From Rotaria macrura (taxonomy: Eukaryota; Rotifera; Eurotatoria; Philodinida; Philodinidae), in assembly GCA_900239685.1 (NCBI GenBank), contig OENT01000422.1, positions 55,045 to 119,044 on the forward strand: a DNA stretch of 64,000 bases. Direction: 5' to 3'. The translations under genes and the position numbers were made by a program. Numbering within the stretch: position 1 is the stretch's first letter; each line of letters starts with the position of its first letter. Under the pieces are notes generated by a model. The model saw nothing but the letters and a program-made list of their open reading frames with translations. It did no database searches and was not told the origin of the DNA. Shown here piece after piece: positions 1 through 11,916 of the stretch.

Positions 1-354
1 TAACAATTATCTGAAAGACAATGTCACGCTGCAAGTCGTGAACGGCACTATTAATTTTAATTACAACTCATCTGGAATCGAACTCGAGCTCATACGATCA
101 AAATAAAATACTGGAGCAGTATCGATCGTAATCCGACAGTCAGAAGGAAATTGTTTGTCTTTTTTTATATGAGTTTAGAGTGTGGATGTTGCTTGTTTTT
201 CACGATTGGAATGTGCCATTCCCATCCACGTCGAAGAAGCACGGCCGTCAATGATCATATACGGAGAAATACGACCAAATACATGACTCAGTATTAAGAT
301 CGTTATTCTCCGTGTCGCAGATATAGTAATATACACTAAAGAAAAATAGGTATG

Positions 355-830
355 TACTGAACCACGAAAAAGGGCCGTTAGATTTGAAGAAGTATTCACT
401 TGCATCCAAAAGTTTAAAAGAGATTCTTCAGTACTACGAAACTTTGAAAGATCCTTCACCCTGGGGCATACGTGAACAACCTTCTCCTATGAATCCTTTT
501 TATAAGTTTCGTACATCAGAAAAAGGTTTCACAAGAAAATCCCAAAACTTTTGACTTTCAAAGTCAATTTCAATGGTTTAGTACGAAGCGATTGGGGTTT
601 AGTAAAAAGTCCATGAGAATTTAATTATAAACTCTAACGGTTTCCTATTTTCTCGCGAAACCTTTTTCTGGTGTACGGAACCTAGAAAAAGGTTTTATAG
701 CAGAAGGTTGTTCTCGTATGCCCGGGGGAAGAACTTTTGAAAGTTTCGTAGAACTGAAGACTCGTTTTTCAATCCTTCGGATGCAAGTCAATGCTTTTTC
801 AAATCTACTGAACATTTTCCGTGGGTTTAG
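355..830. repeat. Foldback repeat with diverged inverted arms
   Basis: The stretch at about 355-490, read on the minus strand, matches about 705-830 on the plus strand. Shared words are GAAGGTTGTTC(T/A)CGTATGCC, AAAGTTTCGTAG and GGATGCAAGT. The arms are clearly diverged, with an unrelated spacer of about 210 bp. Peptides read from both arms look alike (for example MQVN followed by SNL), but this follows from the DNA repeat and is not taken as coding. A third copy lies at about 11229-11395. Probably an old non-autonomous DNA element. Confidence 0.6.
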
Positions 831-2116
831 AAAAAAACTTATGTTTTTAGAGTGTACGTTGGTGCAGGATGAAAAATACGATAGTTTTTCGATTTTCTTA
901 CAAGTAATCCGTATGCGGTACCCACCTTGCTCCTTAAACGATCACGACGACATACGATCATATAATACTAGCCATATATTACAGAAAAATAAGATGTTCA
1001 ACAGCTTTTTTCGAGGTCATTTACAGTCATAGACGATCTTCGTAATCGTCGACACGGGTATTCACCGAATCTGGTTCATCGACGATGAATTTCGGCGATT
1101 TTATTAAAAAATGCACTCAAATACAAAAACACATTTACGAAAACTGTCGTCGACTGAAAAACACTCGACACAATTTAGTGGTTTTCCCACTCATTCGGAT
1201 TGATCTACTTATTCAATTCGGCTTAAGTAGTTCCACCTAGCTATGTTTAATAGTTCGCGATAAATCTATCAAGATTTTAAAGGCTCCTTTTAAATAAGAA
1301 TACCTCTTTCTTAAAACGGATCTTTCCTCTCGATGCATGCCTAGATTTGTGTAAAAGTAGCGACTAAAAATTTATGTGAGAAAGCACTCGGTTTTACACG
1401 ATCAGACTAAAGCTGGAATAATAAACACTTTCATCAAATTCGGTTCCACTGACTCTTAGATTAATTGAAAGAGTTTTCGTTAATGGGCTCATTGGAATCG
1501 GTATTAGCACGAATTTCAGTGTGATTTATCAGATTGTAACGAAAAATCTTATAGTGAAGTTTGAAAGTTTAAAAAAACATCGTCAGAAGCGAGAAAAAAT
1601 CCGTCAAAAAAGATCTAACACGGAGTCAATATCTCGTTAATATAACTATGATGAAGAATGAGATAGATATATTGATTGCTATCGGAAATCACACTGCCAA
1701 GAATAGATGGAACCTGTCTAGTTTTTTGATGACCGGTACCGGCATGAAACCGGTCTACCAGTAAAATACGACACGAATCATAAATTTCCTTAATATTCTT
1801 TTTTAGCACTGAAGTAAAGGTATTGAAGAAAAATAGACATTTTTCATAAAATTTAATTGAAGACAATTGGGGTGCAAAAGAAGACAAATCTTCAAGTAGT
1901 CTTTCAAAACTACATACTGAAATATTTTACTTTTGAATTTTATTGCACCAGAGCATAACGAAAAACTCAAGTACACAATCTGCCAAAAAGGATCTCAGAT
2001 TTGTATTCCTTGGCATCGATTAACTTTGGTCAAATTCAATGGAATCTTATTTTTTCCTCCAAAGCTTTTCTTTTAGCAGAGCAAGAGTAAACTTTTCAAA
2101 TTTAACAGTAAGCTAC

Positions 2117-2240
2117 GTTCCATGGTGAATACCGGAACGGAAACAGTAATAAACCGGTAGACAGGACTCAGACCAGCAATAGACTTATTTTATACCGGTA
2201 AACTGGGTGGTCTAAAGTCCGAACCGGTGCCGTATGGAAC
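2117..2240. repeat. Short hairpin-like element with GTTCCAT ends
   Basis: The left end begins GTTCCATGGTGAATACCGG. The right end, reverse-complemented, begins GTTCCATACGGCACCGG, and both then reach CGGA. The interior repeats ACCGGTA-type words, as does the sequence near 1731-1760. No target-site duplication is visible, so the boundaries are those of the inverted repeat only. Confidence 0.4.
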
Positions 2241-2804
2241 TGCCCGATTCCTAGTACCATTTCCATCTATGTTACTAAAGAGTTCGATTATGATTAATCC
2301 CTTGGCATATACATGCTATACAAATACACAGAGTTTGCAATTTCCCATGGCTTCTACTTTGAAGAAAGCCTCGATATTTCATACCATCTATCTATTACAA
2401 AATACAAATGGTATTTCTGCATTCATCTTTTGATTAATAATTCAATGTTTCGTGCTGGAATGGTTCATCACAGTGGTCTATTTTGCGGAATTGCAATGTC
2501 AACTTCCAGTCTTGGTTGCATTGTTTTTTCCATGATTGTTGACCTTCTTCGTATTCAGATATAGTCATAATTCGTTCGAAATTAATGAAAATAAATATTA
2601 GCCAAATTTAACAATTTGTATTGGTCGACAACTAAACATAATCGAGTACTTATATTTCTTTTATGGATGCAGTGACTTATTGAACTATATTCGAAAAACC
2701 TATCCTGATCCTCATGAAAATTGCTTATGAAATATTCAATATTTTCAACTGCTTTATTAGATCTCGATTATTTGAATCATTTTGCCCTTCCCAGGTCGAA
2801 CGAT

Positions 2805-3012
2805 ACGGACCGTTGAGTGGACGCAGTTATACGGACCGTAACATCATTAAAATAGGGCCGTATACGGCCGTATTTTCACAGTATACGGCTCCGTATACGC
2901 TACTATTTCTGGGCACAGTAATAAAGGATCGTATACTGTGAAAATACGGCCGTATGCGGCCCTATTCTAATGATGTTACGGTCCGTATAACTGCGTCCAC
3001 TCAACGGTCCGT
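2805..3012. repeat. Near-perfect 82-bp hairpin element
   Basis: Arms 2805-2886 and 2931-3012 are inverted copies of about 82 bp with only two differences that I can see, around a loop of about 44 bp. Each arm starts ACGGACCGTTGAGTGG and contains ACGGCCGTA words. Weaker inverted similarity continues outside (CCCAGGTC against CCAAGGTC), so the full element may span about 2787-3045. The close match of the arms suggests recent origin or gene-conversion upkeep. It resembles a miniature inverted-repeat or foldback element; no target duplication was found. Confidence 0.75.
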
Positions 3013-6000
3013 AACGGATATCCGTTTTGATTGACCTTGGGTTGGCATTCAATATTGGATAACTTGCGTTATGCATACCGATAAAATATATCTTATATGA
3101 GCAAAAGTGATTTTAAACTTCTTTTGATTTGTGATACAGCTTAAAAGTTTCGAATCAATATGTATATATTTCAATAAGACGCATGTACTCAAATGCTCAT
3201 TGTTGAAGAAAAATTTGTTATGATGAGATAAAAATCGTTGAATGGGTTGATTTATTGATATCTATAATTGATGTAAATTCAAATGCTATGTCCTCCATTA
3301 AGAAAAGGTGAGCCCAATATAACGTAGAAATAATTTCAGATTTTCTGACTATCTGAAACCCTTTAGAAGTTACCAAGAAAACATTTCAGAAACGATGGGA
3401 ACTGATTAAAGGTTTTCAGACACAAAACCACTCACTCTCAAATGAAGATGAAAAATGAAACCGCTAAATGTTCTCAATTACGATGCACGAAACTATTTTC
3501 AAATCGTCTGCACGTAACCTCACAACGAAAGATAAACCAATTAATTATTTAAATGCTTCCATGAAAGTAATTGAATAATAAGTTCTCCCAGTTAATAGCG
3601 AATGAAAGAAAAGAAACAACCACAATATAACATATTTTTTCAATTAAAAATAGGGCTTATTGAACTAACGAATGTCGTCCTCATATGAGTAATTTTCTAC
3701 TCAAGAGCATAATTATTAAACACAATAGAAAGTGACAAGACCATGAAACAAAGCATCAAAAAGAGAGTATAACCAAGAGAAAAAATTGAAAATGAAAAAC
3801 GAATACACATTCAAGTATCCAGCTTTTTCGCTGCATGAACAGAAAGGATATCGTCTTTTTGTTCAGGATCGAAATAGCCCCTTTTATTCATTTATGTAAA
3901 TCTTGCAATATTAAAAAAAGCCATCGATACGAGTACTACTCTCTGGAACCAAACGCATTTGTCGAGTCAAAGTCGACGAAAAGCACAGCATATTATGATG
4001 CCATCTCGTTTTTAAAATTGATTTCTACTATACATAAAAATTATATTTCATGTAGAACTCTAACTGTAGTGTTCCATATAGCCGATAATTATAATGGGAA
4101 ATAATGGCAATAATTACATGATAATACAACGACCAGCTACATGGGCTATAGTCTACAGATCACACTGCCAGGTTTGATGGACACTATAGAGCACATAAAA
4201 TCAAGTGTGTTTATCGAAAGTATCGCTAATTTCATGTTTGGTATGTATCTATAAGTCACTCAAGAGAACGCTGTCGATGAAAGAGTTTATGTCCCTACCC
4301 ACAGACAATTAGACAAGCCTTGTAAGAAAATGAAAGCACAACAATGCAATAGTCATTTGGTTTTTCAGTGAATATCTCGTAGTTTCTTTTCTTTTCGCTA
4401 TAATCTTTTGACTTCAATTTAACTAAATATTAGAATATTTTAACGTCTACATTTGCTTTTGTACGCTACTAGATTCTCTTTAATATCTACGTGGATAGCA
4501 CAGAAAGTTCTATTCTAAATTTTATGTTTTAGTTTCGTTTAGAGAATATAGAATATAGTGATAATCAAGTAGCAGGAACTATAAACAGTCATTCTTTTGA
4601 TAAAAAAAATGTATCCTGAAAATTTGTAGCAGCTGCTTCTTTTGAATGATACACCATTAATTGGAATCAGATATTTCACCGATTAGACGACGACACAATT
4701 CCACGAGTGTAGTTTTATGTTAATTATATTAAACAATCAATTGAAAACTAATCGAAAGCAAATTCTAGTTCTATATAATTTCACTGCTTCTATGATTAAC
4801 AACTTCGTGAAAATGGCATACTTACATTCGAGGAAAGAAGTGCCCCTCCATTAAATCTATCTCGGGGTGCACCGATTCCAAGTCAAACAAATTCCAATTC
4901 CCATTCCGATCGATTACAGTCAATTCCGAGAATTGGAATTGACCAGAATTGGAATAGAGCATCCCTAAATCTATCAAGTTAGTCAATATGCTTCTACATG
5001 ATGTCATCATGCGAAAAAGGAATAGGATACGCTAATACACAGTGACATAATAAGATAATCAGCAAGAGATATTGTTGTTGGTTTCATAATTGAAAAATAT
5101 TTCGAAGTAGGATGTCACAAAAATAGTTTTGCAATCTCAATTCATTTCAAAGATTGTCTATCACATTCAAAAAAAATTGAACATCAATAGTCTATGAAGT
5201 AATTGCTTCGAGAGGATGAACTCTGTATACCAAATCATCAAAAAATAGTCTTTTACTTTAATTTAATCGAATTTCATCTTGAAATTAATTTCTTTTAGAT
5301 CAGGAAACTTGATTGATGATCATTCATCCAACTAGTCCTCATTAAATAAATTATTAATTACTGGAATGAAGCCTTGTCAAAATATAAATTAAGTTTTACT
5401 TGCATTCACGGTGACTATATTATAAGTAATCAGTCATTAAATACTAAATTGAGAGAGAAATACAAACACCCACATTTCAAATTTCGTTGGGTACTCTTCT
5501 GCCACACCCACTTATACATAATGAATCCAGAGAGATACAAAAACACGCGCATTTCAAATTTTATCACGCATTTTGCTTTCACACTCATTCATACATACAG
5601 CATTCACCTATGCTCTAATTTGAATTCGAATTCGATCGTCCTTATATATAAACGTGATAGAATCAGGTAACTATATATACATCAGTACACTAATAAATGC
5701 AGAAAGCTAAAAGTGCCTTGTGACAATCGCAACTCATACATTATTATCTGATTCGAGTCATCCTATTATGATAGAATGAATGCTTTTGCTGTCGAATTAA
5801 CTAATTTAGAAAATATAGGAACTGCTTTTAGCATAATAAAAAGGAAACGTTGTAATTTCCATATATTTTTAAAGTGAAACATTTTTTAAGTAAGATCCTA
5901 CCAAATATTTAAAAGATATTGGCATTTTTATACATCTTAATAGCTTGAGACATGTCTGAACATAGAATATTCGTTGTATATTTTCAAGTGTATTGTGAAA

Positions 6001-6709
6001 CCAAGATCATGAAAACCTATCAGTTATTTTTGATTATTTTTTCTCAAGTTTTTGAGTAAAAATCAAAGCGACATCATTGATATGATTACATATTTAAAAA
6101 TTGTTTAATTCATTCTAGCAACGTCCCTAAATCTGGTCATATTGACCTGTCAGTTTTGCAGATGCAAACGACATTTCATAACGATGGGAGTAATAGTCAA
6201 TTAACTAGACTAAAGTTATATGGAACAAATAGAGAATGATAAGGTATTGTAGTTACGTTTATAAATAGTAGCATAGACAGCTTTACGACCAAAATGTAAC
6301 GCACTTATGAAAGACTTGTAACGGATGTAGCAGATATAACGGGGCACTGCAGTTCTTTTTTTTAATCTTAAACGCACCTAAGATAATGATTTAAAACATC
6401 TGTTTCAAAACTCATTCAATAGGGAATTCATTTTTTTGCAAAACTGTCAAATATAGTTTTCCAGTTTAGTCGTTTTTGCGGAAGCAATATGTAAGCTATT
6501 TAAACCTACTTATTCATGGATCCACGCAAGTAAAAAGCATAAAACAAATCATGAAACATTTAAAATTAATTCTGTTCAAACTTGAAGTTTGTCATAGTGA
6601 ACATCTCAAAGCACCCAAGAAAAAACTCTTTCCTCACTAGTCTATCAGTTTCTACTGTATTCGTTCTAAATGGCCAATGAAGCGTAATTGTGCATGCCAC
6701 TGTGTATAC

Positions 6710-6903
6710 TATGGATGCAACGGTGAAAGTAACAGGTCCTTACCGTAACTAATCTAGCATTCTAAACCCACTCTATTCGGTTGTTATTGGTTTGTACCGG
6801 CGGGATTAGGCGAATACCGGCTAGTAACATAGTATATACAGGTTAGAAATGGTTGCCCGCATGAACCAGTGAAACGTATTTCACCGTCACCGTTTCATCC
6901 CTA
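6710..6903. mobile_element. Miniature hAT-like element (194 bp)
   Basis: The left end reads TATGGATGCAACGGTGA. The right end, reverse-complemented, reads TAGGGATGAAACGGTGA. They are flanked by GTGTATAC at 6702-6709 and GTGTATGC at 6904-6911, an 8-bp target duplication with one change. Eight-base duplications and TAGGG-type ends are typical of hAT transposons. There is no coding capacity, so it must have been moved in trans. Confidence 0.6.
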
Positions 6904-9900
6904 GTGTATGCCATGTTGCTCAGAATTCAATTCTGGATAAGATGATATAGTCGTCAGCCTTCTGTGTGACAAGTCTGTCTTTGAAAAATCTTATTTTCTG
7001 ATATGCACCCGACAATTGTACCACATAAAAGGGCAAAAGTTTTGTCTCATGAATTAAAATATCAAATTTCTTGGAAATGTATTGGAAATGAAAAGCATGG
7101 CATTGCTCATCCAATGATGGTGGCAAATGCTTTTTTTACATCGACACGGATCAGTATCGCCTTAAACAAATGAATGCATATAAGAAAAGAATAAAACTTC
7201 ACAGATGAAATATTCCACAGGATTATTAAAATTTTTCGCTAAAAAAACAGATTAAACTGAAAAACTCCTTTACCAGTCATATAGAGAAATGAATGCTGTA
7301 TGGAATTGACTTAGGAGACAATTTCAAAGCATCTGTTAAGTGTCGCAAAGATTGAATATAAGAGTTCCTTTATAACTACCTCTCCATTTATTGAATAAGA
7401 TTACTAGTAATGTCAGGTTACGATAGGCAATTATTTAAAATTCACACTTTCTATAAGTAGAACTTTCTTCTTGAAAGCGATAAAATGAAACACAGTATAT
7501 GTTTTTCAACAATAAAATAATCTTCAGTTTAGAAACTGTTTTTCTTTTCAATGCTTTTCGTACAAAGACTATTCTAAGCCGTTAAATAATTCAGAAATGC
7601 TTTTCTTCTTTATGTTTAAGTATAAAAATCAAACGTTTATCGAATAAATGATGCTTTTATACATGATTATGGATTGCGATGTAGATGGATGGAACCCTTT
7701 CTAGGAAAAAGTTTTGAGATTTTCGGCACGAAAACAGGTTTGGTATCAAAAGTACAAAATCGTATAAATTCAAGGTGAATCCTTTAGGGTTTCGTAGTTC
7801 CTGTGAATTACGAAAAAGGCTCCGCATTGTACCAATGCCTTTAGAAACAATATTCTTCAATAGTTGTCAATAAGAATCAATAAGCAAAACTACAATTAGA
7901 AGCGCAAATTAAAGCCGTACGAAAAAATTAGGCACACATATTATCTAGGTTATACCGAATCATTTTTTTTCTGCAGCTAATTACTTCATTTCACCTTCTA
8001 TTGACATCAGCACTATGAAGGTTTTTGAATATTGTTCGGGGGAAATTTGTTTATATAATTTTTATGGCACTCCTTACTATTTTTATTTTTACTGTAGTGA
8101 TTTCAATGACAACTAAACTGTCCCTGTATCTTGAGAAAGTTACTGCATGATATAAAATAATGACTAGGCATAAAGATATTAACTTAAAAACAAGGGAGAG
8201 CTAGGTTTCAGCACTCGAGATGTGGTTATCTGCAGCATAGGTCATAGGGAACGATTTCAATAGACCAGATATAAAATTAAAGGTCACAAGTATCTCTTGC
8301 CGAGATCTTCAAAATCTGTGCGTAAAATCTGACAAAAGATCTTGTACGTGAATATTCAAAATCTATTAGTATTTTTGTGACTGGTCTCTTGGCCAAAATC
8401 TTGCTTAAAAGATGTTTCACTCACCCACTAGCACGTTACAGCAAACTTGATTTTCTTTTTTCGTCATGATTGGGGAGAGCACGGTGTATTCTTTTATCAA
8501 AGAATCCTACGCAAGACTATGTAGGCGTATCTATTAAATCTTAATCAGAGTAGCAGAACAAAATTGTTTTCTATAAAATTGCTTTTGAATACGCTTGTGA
8601 TTTTTTTTCTTGCGTTATTTTGTTGTTCTCAACCCTATAGAATAATGAAAAAAGGAAAATGAGAGAAATCTTTACTTTGTAGTGTGACAGAATGATCGCC
8701 TTCAAAAATTTACTGAATTCAAGGTATCTATCTACTGAGTTAAGATTTGACAAGGCACCAAAAAAGATACTCTTGTCCTAAGCATATGAAAGAATTTTTG
8801 ATCGCTTACTCTCAGTTAAAACATGCCACAATCTTGCAATTATCTAGTTATACTATAAAATTTTATGAAAGATTCTTCACTCTATTAACGAACTGAACAT
8901 GCAGCATCGCTTAAGATTCAGGAGCAAAAGTGTTTTAAATTATCAGATGTCACAGCATCCAAAATTTCTTGTTACATAGTAGTAAAATGATATTCCGTTG
9001 AGTACTCACCTTGAAATCACTATATTTACTTGGAGCACTGTAGATATCTTGAAATTCGAGTATCTTTGTTTTTTTACATCATAAATACCTCATATTTAAA
9101 ATTGATGTAACAGCTAGAATATTCTTTTGATGTCAATATGATAAATACGCATCTTTAGCTGAATTTGCATGGATTTTCATTGACAACATTTTTCAAATTT
9201 ACTTTAAGAATCCTCTTGGTTGAAGTGAGTTTTTTCTATCAAGAAATCTATTACTTAATATTTTGCACAATGTGGCATATACGGTATTTAACGAATGTAT
9301 ACTATCTTGGATTATCTTCTCATTAAGCGCGATCATAGAAAATGGCGAATTCAAAATTTCCAGTAACCTATGCTGACGATTTCTAAACGACAAAATACCG
9401 AGCTTCTACGAATTCTTTTCGAAGTAAACCGTTTATTAGGTTCTTACACTTGCATATCTCCGGAGGAGTTTCTGCACTAATACTTTGAAAATTCATTAAC
9501 CCATAGCTAGTATTAAGGATCAGCAAGAAGTAAAGCGTAAAAACACTTGACAATAGTAGTAGATTTAGAAGCTCCATTGACAATAGAGTCGACTTCTACA
9601 CCTAAAACTCGATAAGTATATTATATAACTAATGTATAGAACATTCTTCTAAGATTTTTTTACATGATTTGTAGGGAAAAGAACATATTTGATTGATGAT
9701 GACTTTAGTATTAGAAAATCTTGATGGTGATAATTATGCAACTAATGATTATTCTATGAGTGAACTGCCTTGAAATAAGCAATTCAGTCTTGATTGAAAG
9801 ATGAAGAATACAGAATTGTATGAGAATGCCATGTATTTGATGATCACATGCTCATTGTGTTTTTCGTTTTTATTGTTCGACTGTCATTTTACTTTGAAAA

Positions 9901-11228
9901 GCTTTGTAAAATAGGTTGCTTTTCAATCTAAGAGACACCTGAATGCGACATTGAAAGACTCAATCTTAACAATCTAGATATTTACATGTCTTTTGTATGA
10001 GTCAAAAGTTCTCTCTGAATATTTCCCTGCAATACACAAGAATATTTCACAAAAATTAAATTCGTAAGCTTAATTACTAAGATTTACGGATATATTTCAA
10101 AAACTCGTTGGCATAAATCATTTTTTAATCACCATTACAAACCGATTTTTCGAGAATTCATTTAAAAAAAAACACCTTGCTAGAGTATGTAATGTATTTC
10201 TCCTATAGAGTGCTACATTTATCCATTCATCCTGCCATTATACCCCTACAGATATCTATAAATATAGGTAAGGGTGTAGGTGCAACAATATTAGAATGAA
10301 GTCAAATACATTAGCACACTTTTATCAAAATATCCTAATATCACATAACCTCATAGGTATATCCTCATCCTTCTACTCTTTTTTTGATATTCTGACTCAA
10401 ATATTCTTCATAAATCCATCTTTCTGTTTATAGTTGACATCCATACCTAGATAATAATCATTCTCTTGTTTCTACGTTACTGTCACTTTATTGTTAGTTT
10501 CATACACTACTATGTGAGTTCTGTATAAGTATTTTCGTTCTGACAAAAAATTGGAACAGTTTGAAACGAAATTCAGCATTTTTGTGAGGCAAATTAGGTG
10601 ACTGCATTCTTTATCAGTCAATATAGAGATAATTCTACGTAAAAGAAGGATTATCGAATCTCTCCGAAATAACGTTGTTTACAAAATATTCTTATTATAT
10701 TAGGCAGCAATTAATAAATACATGAAGGAAAACTAGTTCTTCTCTATAAATATGAACAGATGAAGATAAGAATCTTGAGACGTGATCCAATGATTTTTAG
10801 CTATAAAAATCATTCAAATACGGATTCTTCCGTGAAAAACAAATTATGATGGTCGAACACCAAAAGCTAATTAATATCGTAAAATTCAAAACTAACACTA
10901 ACTGCTAGTATAGAGAGTACATGAACTCATCAGATAGGCAGTGCAAATAAAATATCAACTCATGCATAATACATATTATAAAGCTATAAAAATAAGAAAA
11001 AAGACAAATAGATGCCATCGAACTAATGTTGATTTACTGACATAGATTTAAGGTACTAAATATCAATGAGCTAAAGATTTCATGACAAAGCTTGACGCCT
11101 ATATTACCAAGACGACGTACTATACGAATGATGAGAAAATGAGTTAAAAGATATGATGGTATAGTTGAGAGAATCGAAGTACAAACACAAAGGTATATAT
11201 TTAAGGGCAAATTTATATATTGACACAA

Positions 11229-11395
11229 AAAAAGGTTTCATAGCAGAAGGGTGTTCTCGTGTACCCCGGGGGAAGAGCCTGTAAAAGTTTCGTAGAACTG
11301 AAGACTCGTTTTGTAAACCTTCAGATACAAATGGATGCTTTTCCAAATCTACTCAACCTTTTTCATGAGTTTAGTAAAAAGCCTATTTTGTTGTA
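11229..11395 (+). repeat. Further copy of the 355-830 foldback arm
   Basis: The stretch begins AAAGGTTTCATAGCAGAAGG and carries the same ordered words as the 705-830 arm: CCCGGGGGAAGA, GTTTCGTAGAACTGAAGACTC, and CAAATCTACT before a GAGTTTAG stretch. It ends with TTTAGTAAAAAGCC, also seen in the centre of the first element. It shows that the 355-830 sequence is a dispersed repeat family and not a local palindrome. Confidence 0.6.
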
Positions 11396-11916
11396 GAGTG
11401 AATGATTTCCTAAATCATCCGGTACGACCATATAAGATAATCAATTAAGATTTGATACAAGAATTACATATTTGTGAGTGATGTTAATCTTCTAGCTTTC
11501 ATCCTGGCTTGATGAGAAAAATATTGAACTCATTATCTATTTTCCTTAATATTTCACTACAAATGGTTGCAAAATTCTTGAATAGTATTGTGACAGTATA
11601 TATAGCTGTTGCAACCAGAGTTTTACACTATTTTGTCAATAGTTTGTCTTCTTGCAGATTATAAATGGCGCTGGTAGACCATACGATCGCATTATCTGAT
11701 GGTTCAACTTAGGAAAATCTTTTACTGACGATTCGAAGAAAAACTCGATTTCTACCATAGAACCCCACGCTTCCGAGCATGTTGACAATATCCAACGTGA
11801 TTTTACAAATCCTTGTGCAACCCAAAACAAAAAGTATGGACTTTTTCTTCTAATTTCCATTGTTATTCACATTTGTCTTTGCTAGGACTAAGATTCTTCG
11901 GCTAATATTTACCGCT

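Larger units (their letters stand above)
1..11916. other. Gene-poor, repeat-bearing stretch
   Basis: No open reading frame here is long, looks like a known protein, or joins to a neighbour in phase. What can be seen is a set of short inverted-repeat elements, listed separately: a foldback at about 355-830 with a further copy at about 11229, a GTTCCAT-ended hairpin near 2117, a strong hairpin at 2805-3012, and a hAT-like element at 6710. The rest is AT-rich sequence without recognisable features. Small unknown exons cannot be excluded. Confidence 0.6.

Noticed and set aside
718-1032. Plus-strand frame of 104 codons, alike in part to the minus-strand frame at 175-459
   Set aside because: The likeness comes from the inverted DNA repeat; no protein family fits and the third copy at 11.3 kb is not open in the same way.
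4876-4960. Cluster of AATTCCAATT words in both orientations
   Set aside because: A small imperfect palindrome without flanking duplications or other copies that I could see.
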